A stretch of DNA of 64,000 bases from positions 33,108,112-33,172,111 of the forward strand of contig CM064715.1 in the NCBI GenBank assembly GCA_032717465.1, in the 5' to 3' direction. Shown here piece after piece: positions 42,138 to 55,779 of the stretch. The DNA is from Coenobita brevimanus. Its lineage: Eukaryota; Arthropoda; Malacostraca; Decapoda; Coenobitidae. The position numbers and the translations under genes were made by a program. The first letter of the stretch is position 1; every line of letters starts with the position of its first letter. Below the pieces are notes generated by a model. That model saw only the letters and a program-made list of their open reading frames with translations. It ran no database searches and was not told the DNA's origin.

Positions 42138-43914
42138 CCCCTACACCGCGGGCTTGTTTACCAATGACTTGCGTGTCCCGCGGGGTTATTTGGGCTCCGA
42201 CAGACTCTCAAAAAATATTTGCCAAAAATCAGTTATTAGTCCTAGAATAATAAAATTACATATGATTATGGCACATACCTTCAGCTTTCTCCTGGAATGA
42301 TTGTTGAGCCTTCGTCCGTTACCGTAGGACTTGTGGAGACCTCTGAAGTAGGGTAACGAAGTCTCCACTTTACACTTCCCGACAACCCGTAATATGCTTA
42401 CCACAGCCAGATACAAACACTATAAACACTATTCTACAATTTTCAAGTAGTTTGGGATCCATACTAAAAAAAAAAACACTGTGAAAGCAATGGAAATTAC
42501 GAGCGCGTCTGATCGTCGCACTGGCACTAGTTCGCTCTTGGTACTCTGTCATTTATTATTCATAAAACCCCTCACACTTTATATTTCTATTACTATATAA
42601 CACTTATATATATCTACAGTCTTTATCCATAAGTTTCCTTCAGTAGTATTAGTTTATTGTCACTGTAGGGATTCAATTTCTTTCAGTAAAATACGTAGCA
42701 TTCACTTTCTCGTCCTGTATACTAGCATTGAGAGTGAATGTCACTTTCATCTTCACTCTCATAACTCATAGCATTCAGACATGCTAGAGTGAAACTTTCA
42801 CTTTCATTACTCCTAGGGTATATACTCGTATTCTTATAATACTACTCATATACATTTCTATTTACGTTCTCTATTTTATTTACGTTATTTACATTTCTAT
42901 TTTATTTACACTGTGTTATGCACTGTCACTTGAAGTAACTTATAAAACTATTTTCCATTTTTCACGTATATTTACATTCATTACTTTCACTTGCTGTTTA
43001 CACATTATTTACGCATTATTTACAATTCCACTTGCACTGTTTTACTCAATAGAAAGATCGTAGTCACTCTTTTATCAATTGTCAGCCCTTTACCTCTTTC
43101 CACACAAGGTTTAGTAGGGGGTAAAGGTCACAGGGCCCTTTGCATGGGGGTGAAAAAGTCCTTGAAGTCAGCAAGAAGAAACATACGTACCCTCACTTCG
43201 GAAGATGACAGTAAACTGATAACGGAGGGCTGGGGTGGAGGCCTACTTAGGGGATATTCAGAGCTACCAATGTTAGCTCTTGAAACAGCTATGTCTAGCA
43301 CTGAAATGATTGGCAGGAAATCTAGACAATGCATTATAAATTAGGTAGTTCCAGGTGAATGTAAATCTCACTTAGGCTTCTCCCTTCCCTCCTTACATGT
43401 ATATTTATTACGAAAATAGATTATACGGCATATTTCAAGGGGAAAAAATCAGCGAAAATTAGCGAACGAGTGCACGTGAGGTGTTGTCAGGTGATAATTA
43501 GCCAATTCCAGGTGTATGGCACTCTCACTTACCTTATTTCTTTCTTGTATATATTATTTGGTATAAGAATAGGACATAGGGCTTATTTCAATGGATGAAA
43601 TCAGTGAAAAATTCCAGGGAAGATTTACTTAGCGTAGCACGGCCGGGGAGGCGAGAGGATAGGGTAATGGAGGGGGGGGTAGGGAGGGGAGTCAAGAACG
43701 GGGAGAAATGGCTAAATTGTCAACAATGGATGGCAGTACAGATGAGATTAGGAGTGCTGACTAGTGTTGGACATTGGCAGTACTGATAGATGATACAAGC
43801 CCCCACTTGGAAGCCCGGGTTAATTCAAAATAACACAGAATCACAAAAGCGACGCCCCGCGGTATGATCCCTTGCTCCCAAGCATCACGAAAGTGACGCC
43901 CCGCGGTTAAGGGG
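42138..43914. mobile_element. TTAA element P2 (1777 bp, non-coding)
   Basis: TTAA at 42134-42137 and 43915-43918. Ends CCCCTACACCGCGGGC (left) and CCCCTTAACCGCGGGGC (right, minus strand). LINE-Y copy 1 gives an exact empty site at 24239-24242. Boxes at the right end: 43883-43898 and 43839-43854. P6 (62455 to window end) is the same element in opposite orientation, with few differences. The plus-strand frame at 42991-43344 is shared with P6 but shows no known domain. Confidence 0.9.
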
Positions 43915-44117
43915 TTAAAGATTTATGCCAGACTCGACTGAAAGCCTTTGAGATGTCAAGTGCAATGCCAAAGCTTTTGCCAAAGTCCCAAATGGAGGAT
44001 GACCAGGAGTCTGAAAGGTAGGTGAGAAGATCGCCAGTGGAGTGTCCCTGACGGAACACATACTATGATCAGAAAGAATGTTGTGACAGAAAAGGTGCTT
44101 TAAAATTTTTCTGTTAA

Positions 44118-45144
44118 CCCTTTAACCGCGGGTGTCATTCCAGAATGACGTTGCAAAAACTGGACCAAACCGCGGGTGTCATTCTCGAATGTTTGTGAAT
44201 ATTTTGAATACCCCGCGTTTTTTCCGTGCTCTAATTGTTTCAAGGGAGAGTAGCTATTAAGTTCTTTCACTCCAGCCGACCCCCACCTCCCTCTTCCCCC
44301 CCCTGGGGCCCCACCTCCCACCCCCTGGGCCCCCCACCCCACCCCTGACCAAGCGCGCATCAGTATCTGTCCAGCTGTGTGAGTGACAACACATGTTGAT
44401 GTGGCAGTGAAGTGCAGGCAATTACAGTGCCTTTTACCTGTCTCAGTGAACACAGAGTGAGTGTTTATCGTATGTGCAGTGTTCATATATGTTTATAGTA
44501 TTATTATCAGAATGTGATTGGCATTTGGTAATGGTGTGTGAGCGAAAAATAGTGATTACAACACCGCTGATGTGGCAGTGAAGTGCAGGCAATTACAGTG
44601 CCTTTTACCTGCCTCAGTGAAAACAGAGTGGGTGTTTATCGTATGTGCAGTGTTCATATATGTTTATAGTATTATTATCAGAATGAGGTTGGCATTTGGT
44701 AATGGTGTGTGAGCGAAAAATAGTGATTACAACACCGCTGATGTGGCAGTGAAGTGCAGGTAATTACAGTGCCTTTTACCTGCCTCAGTGAACACAGAGT
44801 GGGTGTTTATCGTATGTGCAGTGTTCATATATGTTTATAGTATTATTATCAGAATGAGGTTGGCATTTGGTAATGGTGTATGAGCGAAGGTAATGATGTG
44901 TGAGCGAAAAATAGTGATTTTACACCCCTCACTTCTAACGGCACTGCCCGTCCTGTGAAAGTCAACGAAGTCATGAAACCTACATCAATGGAAAGCTGAA
45001 GGTTAGTACTTTCTAATGGTACCTTATTTTTTTCTCTAGCTTTATTCTGTGCAGAGTTATTAAGGTTAAAAGGTTTGTTTACATTTGGCTGAAACCCCCG
45101 CGGGAGAGGACAGTCAGACCAAAACAATACCCGCGGTTAAAGGG
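44118..45144. mobile_element. TTAA element P3 (1027 bp, non-coding)
   Basis: TTAA at 44114-44117 and 45145-45148, with a perfect 16-bp terminal inverted repeat CCCTTTAACCGCGGGT. LINE-Y copy 1 shows the empty site (TTTCTATTAAGAATTG, 24433-24448). Left-end boxes: GTCATTCCAGAATGAC (44134-44149) and a related copy at 44178-44193. It holds a 171-bp tandem array. Confidence 0.93.
44398..44924. repeat. 171-bp tandem repeat, three copies, in P3
   Basis: GATGTGGCAGTGAAGTGCAG starts units at 44398, 44569 and 44740. The units are nearly identical, and the third has a small internal duplication of GGTAATG-GTGTGAGCGAA near its end. Confidence 0.9.
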
Positions 45145-45285
45145 TTAAGAATTGACTAAAAAACTTTTGAGACACAGGATGTTAAAGCAATTGGATGATA
45201 GTTAGAGGGTTGGGAATGGTCACCCGTCCTTGGGACTGGCTAAATGAGAGCAAATTTCCAGCAAGAAGGAAAGGTACAAGTTGAC

Positions 45286-45618
45286 AGACAGAGGCGGATG
45301 GCGGAAAAATTTATGGTCCCCCCCCCCCGGGGACTCTGAGGCCTGATTTACTGATGCCATTTTTCTTTTTTAAATTTTGAAAAGGAAGTGTAGTGTGTAC
45401 TGTGCACGTAATTTGGTGTTGACAGCTAGAGAAACTTGTGCTGGAGAGCATGCTGGCCTACTCTCTGTGTTACTGAAGCACTGAAAAAGTTCAACAAAGG
45501 GGGATGGTCAGGAACTAGTCCCGAGGGCTAATGAAATGGGAGCTCCAGCTCTCCCTGTCATCAGCTTTCCATCCACCTTGGGAATACTGCCCAGATCGAC
45601 TGGTGCTACAGTCTACTT

Positions 45619-45663
<45 letters not shown>

Positions 45664-45667
45664 TGTG

Positions 45668-45705
<38 letters not shown>

Positions 45706-46004
45706 GGGGGGGCAGAAAGAGAGATAGACGAAAAGAGACAGACAGACAGATAAACAAAAGATCAACAGAAAGACATTTGAGATCTCTGTGTAAATAAAAA
45801 AGGCGAATGGCATAACCGTATAGGATGAGAATCGTATTTGAGAGACAAAAAGCAAAGAGAAAATAACGTATGTGATGGCAATAAATATTAGACAGAATAT
45901 CTACTGTGAAGGCAGTATGTGCAGAGAATGAGACCCATACAACAGAAAGAATGAAAGAGACATGAAAATTACATTTGGAAGGAAACACCAAGAAAGTCTC
46001 ATTT
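45286..46004. other. no gene recognised; TA and GA microsatellites
   Basis: (TA)n 45622-45661 and (GA)n 45668-45692 followed by GACA repeats. A C run sits at 45319-45328. Flanking sequence matches nothing I know. Confidence 0.5.
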
Positions 46005-46999
46005 TTAACCCCTCCGCCCATGATGACGTGTTTGTCGTCATATGGGTGTGGCTGCGACTATACTCGATGACACACTTGTCGTCATTTAAGCATAAAAAGC
46101 TTCATCAGAGAAAAAGCTTTTGTCCAATCGGCATCATTTTTCGAGGCATCATAGTTTCCACACTTCTCGTCAAAAGTGATGACTTAGCAACCTTGGGGCC
46201 CATGAAATGCGGCAGGCCAGACAGGTTGATTAGTACCAGGACTGTTGAGGGAGAAGGTAGTGCACAGCGGGCCCTTTAAATTGTACTCTATTTTCCCCCG
46301 TCCTGGCTGCACATCATATTCCACTATACCAATAATGTTTGCGTTTACTTTTTGTGCACTATTGTGATTAGATTGGTGTTTGCAATAGGGAACTAGGTTT
46401 TTGTGAATCATTCCTGGCCATTATCAGCCGTTGGCCCAACGAAGATTGTGCTAGGCCTACCCTGTTTTTCACCGTGTCCCAACAATTACACTCCCTCTAC
46501 CCTGCACCCAATGTGAGTATTCAACCACTGAACAATAGTGACAGTGAATCAGGCGACTATAGTGTGCAATAGCTAGTGAGGAAGGACATAGTGAAACGTT
46601 GAGCAGGGAGAGGTGAGAAACTGCCTAACGACAAGGCGTTGTCTTGAATGGAATATTTGCCAAGGTGTTGATGAAGTTCTTGTTTTATGCTGATATATGG
46701 TGGATAGTGTTATTGTGCAACAGACAGGAGTCTAGTGCAACGAGTGTACATGATAAAACATTGGCTAGGGCAGGAGTCACATACGCCTTACAGCCACGGC
46801 ACGTCGATGTCAGGAGGGGATAAAATAGAGGAGGGTTATAGGGATATTTGATTTTATCATATTGTTATATTTATTCTGTATGCTTTTTTTTTTGTGAAAT
46901 AAAGCATGAGTGTTATAGTGATATGTTTATCGTATGCTTCTGCGGATGAACATTAACGCTGCACCATGTGCTTGTCAGAAGATATCATCGTGATACCTT

Positions 47000-47640
47000 A
47001 TTGTAGGTATCACAGATGTGACATACAGTGCATGTTCATGTATTGTGGTGAAATATACTGTATTTCTCATAAAATGATGGATTTGGTTATGTGTAATGTG
47101 AAATAAAAGTGTGAACACTGCAGCATCTTCAGGTAAGGGGAAACATCATCTGCTACACCTTAGTGTACAGGTAATGGCCATGTACTTTTAGTGGTGTAAT
47201 AATACTGTGTATCTCATATATTGATATATTTGGTTATGTTCTAGGTGAACGACAGTAAAAAACTGACAGAATTGCTCATAAGAACGAGTGCATATTGTAT
47301 ATCTGAGTTAGCACAAAGGTAGCGACATGCAAGGTGAGGTTAGGAGCACGTGCATTTAAATTTTATTGGGGAAATATACTGTGTATCTGATATATTGATA
47401 GATTTGGTTATTATTTGAAAAGAAAGTGAAAGACTGAACCACATGCTCATAAGAAAGAGAACGTCTCGTACACCTGAGTTAGCACAAAGGTAGCAAAATG
47501 CAATGTGAGATACATAATTGTAGATGGCATATTATACTATGTACCTCATAAAGTGAGAGATTTGATCATGCATTATGTGAAAAAAAGTAAAAGTGGACCA
47601 TGTGATCGTCTGAAAATCATCATCTGCTACACCTTACCAC
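47000..47640. repeat. degenerate ~160-bp tandem repeat, four copies, in P4
   Basis: The block ACTGTRTATCTCAT followed by GATRGATTTGGTTAT recurs at about 47057, 47214, 47378 and 47536 (spacings 157, 164 and 158). Copies are well diverged. Confidence 0.7.
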
Positions 47641-47661
47641 CCAGGTAGAGGTCCCGTAATT

Positions 47662-47662
<1 letters not shown>

Positions 47663-47708
<46 letters not shown>
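47663..47708. repeat. (CA)n microsatellite
   Basis: Perfect CA run in P4. Confidence 0.97.
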
Positions 47709-47714
<6 letters not shown>

Positions 47715-48682
47715 AGTACAAAACTCCTCACCTCCCAACCGAGCTGGTCCTGCAGGAAGATCATCACCACTGGGTAAGTACATGAAAATCTTTATTTATC
47801 TACTTACCTCTATTTATGTCAGTATATTTACACATACATATATACTGTTATTTACCTCAACACAAATGACAGAGAAATAAGTACAGCTTCAGTTTCAGTT
47901 GCTAGCAACAGGTTTAGTGTTCATGTGTAGTTTCTGAGAGGACTAGAAACAAAACAGAAGTAATTATATAAAACAGTCATTGGTATAAAACCAAAGAAAG
48001 CATAGTTAGCAAGCATAAAAATGTTAGCGCTCTATGGGAATATAACATAAGTGAGCGCAGCTGATGGCAGTTCAGTGCACAGGAAAATACATCATAGTTT
48101 TTTGCATTTTTCTCGAAAACTATGAGGCCTAGGATCACCGTTTTGGCTCAAATGAAAGCCAATGAAATTCTGCATAGGATAATAAAATAAAAACATAACA
48201 GTGGCGAGAAAAGTTTTTCACTAGAGCTCCCCGAATAAAAAAATTTGTCTGTCGGAAATGGGTTTTACTTTTATGCTTATTACTCGAACATCATAACTCT
48301 TATCAAACTGGGACCTCCGGCATTCGAAAGCTAATAAAATTCTCTTTCGAATGATGGAATAACATGTAGAGATTGATCAGTAAACATTCGACTTCTGATG
48401 TTGGGAAGTGAGATCTGAGATCCCTAATGTTTATTCTGAGGGCCCTAACATATGTATAATGTATTTTTGTGTGTGCGTGTATTTTTTTTTTGCTTACTGT
48501 GTAGAACAAACATCGACTAATAGGAATATGTGGGTTTTGTGGCAAGATAATTATGTTTGGGTGGTGAAAATAAGCCAAGAATATACATTTTTGGAGTGCA
48601 CAGCAACCAGGGGGGAGGGGAGAAAAGCCGATGTGTCATGGCACAGAAAACTTATTAGCTTATCTGCACAGGAAAGGGTTAA

Positions 48683-49130
48683 GTGCTAAATGACGCTGTC
48701 AGAAGAGATGAGGAAGAAATGGGTCATGGCAAGTGAGGACATTCTGTCTAGAAAGAAAAATTATATTCCATCAAAGATCTGAAGAGGAAAATAACGATAA
48801 CAACAAAAATAATAATAATAATAATAATAATAACAGTATGATGATGAAGGAGAAGTGGAAAAAGAAAAAAAAAGAAGAAAAATCATGCTATGCAGTGAAG
48901 AAAAGCATCATTAACAATATTTCATACATAGTGGATGCATAAATAGCAGAGAGTGTTCACAGCGTTCTATTGGGTTTACAAAAATGAACTGCATTTATAT
49001 TGATTAATGTTGCTGAGAGATTTGATTAGATGGAGAGATTGTAGATGTATCATAGAGAATGGCTTCCCCTCTATCACCAGTGGAGTGTAACGTGAGCTGT
49101 TGCTTAGTAAAATGGTGCATCATCAAGTAG
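48683..49130. other. no gene recognised
   Basis: An AAT run (48808-48832) and purine-rich sequence. Nothing supportable. Confidence 0.5.
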
Positions 49131-49159
49131 AAGGAATAGGCAGGTCTCTCTCTTTCTCA

Positions 49160-49730
49160 AGTTCCCCCATTGTGTATTGTAAGCATGGTGAGTTACAGAG
49201 CATTTTTGGGTTACGGAGTTTATTGTACACAGTGATATCGAAGTGTGATTGACAGCATAATGCAGCATGACAAACTTCCTAGCTGACCACATCTTCTGCC
49301 TTCTGCCCTGGATACTCTTGGGCTCTCCCTAACCCCTTCTGACCTGAAGGGAATCTCTCCGACATTATATACAGCTCGGAGGGGATGTGCGTGTGTGATG
49401 CAGCGTCTGGTATATTTCCATTCACGTGGACTAACCGACTAGAGCTGGTTACCTCACGTGTTTGAATACATCACGAAATTCTTGGTCGTCTGGACTACAA
49501 GAGATTGTTTGAGATACATCATGTGTTAAGACATTCTTGATGATCTGGGACAAGAGTGTGGATATACATCATGTGGATTGCCATTCCTAGTAAGAAGCTG
49601 TGTATGTCTCCACCAGACACTAACTACCACAGATTGTGATATGCAATATATATTGGTGCCTCTAATGCCTACATATCGCCAGGTCACGCAAAGCTGTCGT
49701 ACCAACGACAGTAAATATATTACAGTCAAC
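49160..49730 (-). repeat. possible 3' LTR of the env-bearing gypsy element
   Basis: On the minus strand it starts TGTTGACTG, has a TATA-like box at ~49363-49371 (GTATATAAT) and an AATAAA signal at 49219-49224, about 145 bases later. Order and spacing suit an LTR following the env-like gene. No second LTR is available to prove it, and the polypurine tract is not obvious. Confidence 0.35.
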
Positions 49731-49819
49731 ATGTAAACTAATTAGGTGAAATACATAATACTGTAAAAGTAACAATTGTGGTAATACTGTAACATAATTG
49801 CAGTCATTGTGGTAATAAA

Positions 49820-49823
<4 letters not shown>

Positions 49824-49910
<87 letters not shown>
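49824..49910. repeat. (TA)n-(CA)n microsatellite
   Basis: TA to 49895 followed directly by CA. Confidence 0.97.
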
Positions 49911-50127
49911 GAGCAATATCACAATAATACAATGGCAAGTCTACAGTAGTCAATTATATATAAGAGAAAGGCTTGGTATCTATCTATCTTTCTATCTATA
50001 TACAACCCGTAATTTGTTCTTTAATAATAATTTACATATGCAATATTTACAATATTTACTCAGTTTGTCTCACTTGTACAGAACAGTTCTTAAACACCGA
50101 TTCCAGGTTAGCAGTCCTTGTTTGCAT

Positions 50128-51836
50128 TCAGTACATGGCCAAAAGTAATTTAGCAATTATGATGGAGAAAATTACAAAGATGACTGAAACTGGGCTGTAT
50201 ACATAATATGGGTTCAATATAATCCTACTGTATTCTTCCCAAGGTAGTATTGTCTGATTTATTAGCTGCATGGTTTTAAACTTGGGTCAAGTCAACTAAA
50301 TGTGTGCACTTATGCTTAAGTTCATCCTAGGTAATGGCTGGAAGTACTTATGTGTTTGGCTGAGAAAAGCATAATGGTTTCCAGTGGGCAAAGTGGATAC
50401 TGTAGGTGTCAGAACTGCACAGTAATCTGGTGAGATGTATAAACCAGTTGCTGATGTATGGGCAAGTCACAAATATTGATGTTTTTTGAGTGAAGAAGAA
50501 AAACTGCGAATGTCCAATGCGTTGATGGTGGATGAGTTTATCTGGTGCAAATGTTAAGTTGCAATGATGAGGGATGTCGTGATTCTTTATGATAGCCATT
50601 TCACATGGGACACTCTTAGCAGGCTGAAACGAGAAGATGTGCGCAGGACAAAGGTAAAATGCATGTAGTGATATGGACATTTGTTTTCAATTGTTTCGCC
50701 AGTGAACAAGACAGCTTTCTGTTTCTTGGAGACCATGATGACTACTGTTTTGATTTTGATGGTGACTAATGAGTCATCTTTAATTTAGAAGGAAAAGGGT
50801 ATATTTGACAGACTGTTTAAAAATCATCTGTAACGAATGGTACCCAAATTACTGTTGATGGTGGTGTTAGTGGTGCTTCCGAGTATGGATAATATAACAT
50901 CAGATTTCTTTCACCAAACAAGGGCTTCAAACAACGTTTATGTATTCCTTAACTAATTATTTGACGGAGATTGCTAATGGGTAGTAAATTTATGGTGATC
51001 CTTCCATTACCAGCATTACCAGTTCCTTTCAAGAAGGACTGATAATGAGCTCAAGTACTGGCTAACTGTAGTATTATTATGTCAGTATGTTCCATGATCA
51101 CTGAGAGGTGTTGGAAGAGTGTATTATTTCCTTCTTGTGTATTTACTTCCTCTACAATTCCTACAGTTGACTTTTCTGCCTTTCTTAGGTTTTTAACAAT
51201 CATCAGCATTAATGTGTTCCGGGTATTAGCCAACTTTTGTTGATATGAGAGAATTTGTGCAGTTTTGTTAAATTTGTATTTATTTCCTCCAGATCATTTT
51301 CTTTAGCCAATCCAAAAATGTTGCCATAATTACGTCACTTAGGTCGAACAAACCACGTTTGTTACGCGTATTTGTGTATGTGTTACTCCCACCTGATGGG
51401 ATGTCCTGGATCATGGTGAATATTACAGTATGTGCTTAGCCTGTTCTAGCTTCCAGTCAGTTAACTTAATGAATTCAGCCTCTTCCTGTGTGGGGTGATG
51501 ATGTGAGGAAGGGCGTGTTAATACCACTTCCAGAGTTCTAAGTGGTACTGATAATATTTTTTGTAACATTATTGGTAGGTCTTCCACTACGTCTAAACTA
51601 ATTTCGGTACTCATTATGTCCTGCACAATTGCCGTTGATGCTGCTGGGGCGATCAGGCACAAATGTCTGCTTACATGTTGAGGGTGTAAGTGAGGTGATC
51701 CTCTTGATATCAACAGGAACATGATCCATGGAATAATTCGCCTCAACTTTACCAACAGAAAGAACAAATGTATTAGATGGCTAATCCACTGTTTTTTGCA
51801 AGTTATGTTAAGGGTGATGATAGTGATGATGAACAC
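50128..51836 (-). pseudogene. env: env-like (fusion glycoprotein-type) gene remnant
   Basis: Follows pol on the minus strand. The first frame (51836-51423) opens with a hydrophobic, signal-like stretch. At 51366-51355 lies R-N-K-R, a furin-type cleavage motif, followed directly by GLFD and a mostly apolar segment, the layout of F-type fusion proteins. After the next indels come a lysine/asparagine-rich heptad-like frame (51233-51051) and a cysteine-bearing frame (50680-50348). A ~20-residue apolar, membrane-spanning-like segment lies at about 50200-50131, just before a stop at 50130-50128. About 157 codons precede and 410 follow the cleavage motif, close to baculovirus F or errantivirus Env proportions. 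Several frame breaks; certainly not functional. Confidence 0.6.
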
Positions 51837-51879
51837 TACAGTTATCTTGACTGTTTAAACCTATTACCTATCTATACGA

Positions 51880-52023
51880 GTGGTGCAAAGAAACACGAGT
51901 CTGAGACAGAAGTTTATCCCTGACTAGTTTTGCACAAAGGCTTCTTCAGAGAAATGAACAAGCCTCTGTGCGAAACTAGTCAGGAATAAACTTCTCCCTC
52001 ACACTCGTGTTTCTTTATACCAC
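51880..52023. repeat. 64-bp imperfect foldback (inverted repeat, 16-nt loop)
   Basis: Arms 51880-51943 and 51960-52023 match as reverse complements at 56 of 64 positions. It lies between the integrase C-terminus and the env-like region. Confidence 0.9.
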
Positions 52024-52260
52024 CCATATATATGTCATAATATCTCAACGTATTACCTATAAAAGGAGTCTAAATCGATTCCTAGTCAAGTAAATGCTTT
52101 GTTATGGTGAGAGCTTATTGGTTGCACCTATGTTTCTCTGGCATGCGACGGAAATTTATTTCAATATGTGTTTATTGCTTCCGGCTTATTTTCACCGTGT
52201 GTACTAGGCGTTTCGGTTGTATCCGGTGTTTATAATTGCAAGCTAAATTTTTTGAGACCC

Positions 52261-53496
<1,236 letters not shown>

Positions 53497-53798
53497 TGTG
53501 AATTGTTTCAGTGGTACATGTAACTTAGGTAATGGTACATCATTGCCTGACTTGAGATGATATATTACTTTAGACCATACTGGATCCTGAGATTTTTTTA
53601 TTAGTAGGGATTATTTCACTATCGTTGGAGGGTGATTCCCGTGGACTTCTTGTAGAGACACTGGCTGATGGCTTTCACGATAAGGATCCGCCGCCAAATT
53701 TATTTTACCTTTTATTTAGTGAATATTTACATTGCAATTCTGGATTTTACACTTCCATCGTGTTCTCCTCCCAGAGAGGAGTTTTTCTTGGAACATGA

Positions 53799-54065
53799 CT
53801 AAGAGAGGCTTATGGTCTGTGTATAGGTGAATTTTGTATCCATATACTGTACAAGGTCACGAGATTTCTGTAGAGCAAATATTACTGCTAGGACTTCTAA
53901 GTCTAGTGTACAATGTTTTTTCTCTGCTCTTTTCATTTCTCTACTGGCAAATGCAATGGGCTGGTATTTCCATCGTATATCCTCTTGCATCAATACAGCA
54001 CCTAAGCCTCTGAGGGAGGCATCTGTGCAAATTATAAATGGTTTTGTTAAATTAGAATAGGCCAA
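53799..54065 (-). pseudogene. gypsy RNase H
   Basis: LTKPFIICTDASLRGLGAVL (catalytic D), IAFASREMKRAEKKHCTLDL and LEVLAVIFALQKSRD (catalytic E region) are typical of Ty3/gypsy RNase H. Its end (YTDH block) is frameshifted, near 53810. Confidence 0.82.
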
Positions 54066-54299
54066 GCAAGGTGCACATATAAGTTTATCTTTAAATTCAT
54101 TAGATGCTATTTTTTTTTTCCTCTCCCAGCTGAATTACAGCTTGTTTTTTCAGCAGGAGGAATTATATGAGAGAATTTTTGTATGAATGTAATATCCTGT
54201 CAGTCCTAAAAACTCTCTTGCATCATCCACATTTGTGGGTTCAGGGAAATCCTTTACTGCCTGAATTTTCTTTTCTGAGGTGTGGATACCTTCTGAATC

Positions 54300-54760
54300 G
54301 AGTCTGTGGCCCTATATTTTAATTTCCAGACAGCTTAATGTTTAAACAAACATTGGCTAACTTGTGTAGGAACTGGTCTAATTTCTGATGATGTTCATCT
54401 GTTGTGTGTTGTGGTTATGATGTTATCCAGATACATGAAAATACCAACACCTAACATTCCTGATAAAACACTATTAATTATTCATTGGAATATGCCTGAA
54501 GCTGTCCATAATCCCATCGGCATTCTTTTTTACTGATAATGCCCACTATTTGTTGAGAAAACAGTGTATTTGCGTGAATCTTCATCTAGCTGTATTTGGT
54601 AATAGCCACTAAGTAACTCGATTGTAGAAAAGACCATATTTTCTGGTCCAGTGTTGTGTAAGACATCACTTAACGATGGCGTGGGAAAATGATCTGGAAT
54701 GGTTTCCTGATTAAGTTGGCAATATTCAAAACTGCCCACATTTCCATGTTTTGTTTAGGT
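54300..54760 (-). pseudogene. gypsy reverse transcriptase (palm)
   Basis: Frame 54739-54530: CQLNQETIPDHFPTPSLSDV, VFSTIELLSGYYQIQL and FSTNSGHYQ, the domain 3-4 region of gypsy RT. After a shift the catalytic box reads Y-L-D-N (54433-54422), so the second aspartate of YxDD is lost. Upstream RT blocks (54760-55050) are too decayed to assign with confidence. Confidence 0.75.
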
Positions 54761-55779
54761 ACAAAGAAGATTGGTGTGTTCCTTGGGGATACTGAAGGTT
54801 CAGTGATCTCCAGACGTAATATTTCATCCACATACTGCCTTGCTAGTACACGTTGTGACTGTGCAACTCTTTTTCTGGCGCAGAGACTGGTTGTGTATCC
54901 TGTTTTACGTTGATATGGTGTTGTATTAGATTTGTAAACCCTAAGTTTTCACCAGGTAATGTAACAGTCAGTTGTAGTAAGTGTAAAATATCATTTTCCA
55001 CACCGGAATTCTCTGTGCAAATTAAATGCTCACTGATGTACTCCTTGGCTGATGAGTTTACTCTGCTCGATGCTCAAGTTACTATCACTTTCATATAAGA
55101 GCTGGGCAAATTTCTAAGTTCCATATACAAGTTCCTTTCTTAATCTCCACATCTCCATTCATGGTGTTAGCTAAAATGTTATTAGTCTCATCCTTGTCAT
55201 TTATCCAACATAGGGCACTTTATATCAAAGGGCCATTTATTTTGATAGTCTATTCAAATACAATGAGATTATAATTTCTCAATTTACTCTTAATCGTAAC
55301 GTGCATGAATGATTTAGGTGGTAAATATATATTAAAATTAATGCTTGCTGGGTGAGTGAGCGAGTCACGATTGGTGTGTAGGTCAGTGGGTGAGAGGTTG
55401 TAAGCCCGTTGGTGAAGGGTGGTGAAGTCCCGTTTTCTTTGAGAGACTGTATGTTAGACTCTACCTTCTTTGTGATGTGTGTAATTGGTCATGTGACTCT
55501 AGTTTCTCTATAATTCTTGGTTGTGGTATCAGATCAAACTTCCTCTATGAATTCACTGTTGTAGTTAATTCCATTGAAATGGGGCATCAATATTATATTT
55601 TGTGTCCTCATTGCATTTAGTCCAAGCAGCATATTTCCTCTAATTGATAATTTTTCTACTATGTAAAATGTGGTGGCGAATGATTTTGTGGTCTCTGAAT
55701 TTCATGGTTAACTCAATAAGATCAATAACTGGTATTTCTCTACCATCTACTGTGTATAAAGTCTGAATTTTCCAAAAAA

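Larger units (their letters stand above)
38963..45285 (-). mobile_element. LINE-Y copy 2, broken by four TTAA insertions
   Basis: Host pieces 38963-39678, 40295-40341, 41744-42137, 43915-44117 and 45145-45285 follow LINE-Y copy 1 in order without gaps. Between them sit P0 (39679-40294), P1 (40342-41743), P2 (42138-43914) and P3 (44118-45144). The coding content matches copy 1: C-terminus (LWNCLPLSVFPTSYDLQSFT), thumb and RT, with further substitutions. Confidence 0.9.
46009..48678. mobile_element. TTAA element P4 (2670 bp, non-coding)
   Basis: TTAA at 46005-46008 and 48679-48682. Left end CCCCTCCGCCCATGATGACG, right end (minus strand) CCCTTTCCTGTGCAG. Left-end boxes at 46025-46040 (GACGTGTTTGTCGTCA) and 46069-46084, 44 bp apart. 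Both ends are homologous to P5, which lacks about 1.4 kb of the P4 interior. It contains a degenerate ~160-bp tandem array and a CA tract. Confidence 0.82.

Noticed and set aside
42991..43344. 117-codon frame in P2, shared with P6, as a protein gene
   Set aside because: No domain, and its conservation is explained by the youth of the two copies. Kept only as a point to test.
44398..44924. 171-bp repeat as a centromeric alpha-satellite-like array
   Set aside because: The equal length to primate alpha satellite is coincidence; three units inside a small mobile element give no evidence of centromere function.
51880..52023. Hammerhead-ribozyme-like words (CTGAAGA, GAAAC) in the foldback
   Set aside because: The core words are not arranged with the needed stems II and III; no complete hammerhead can be drawn.
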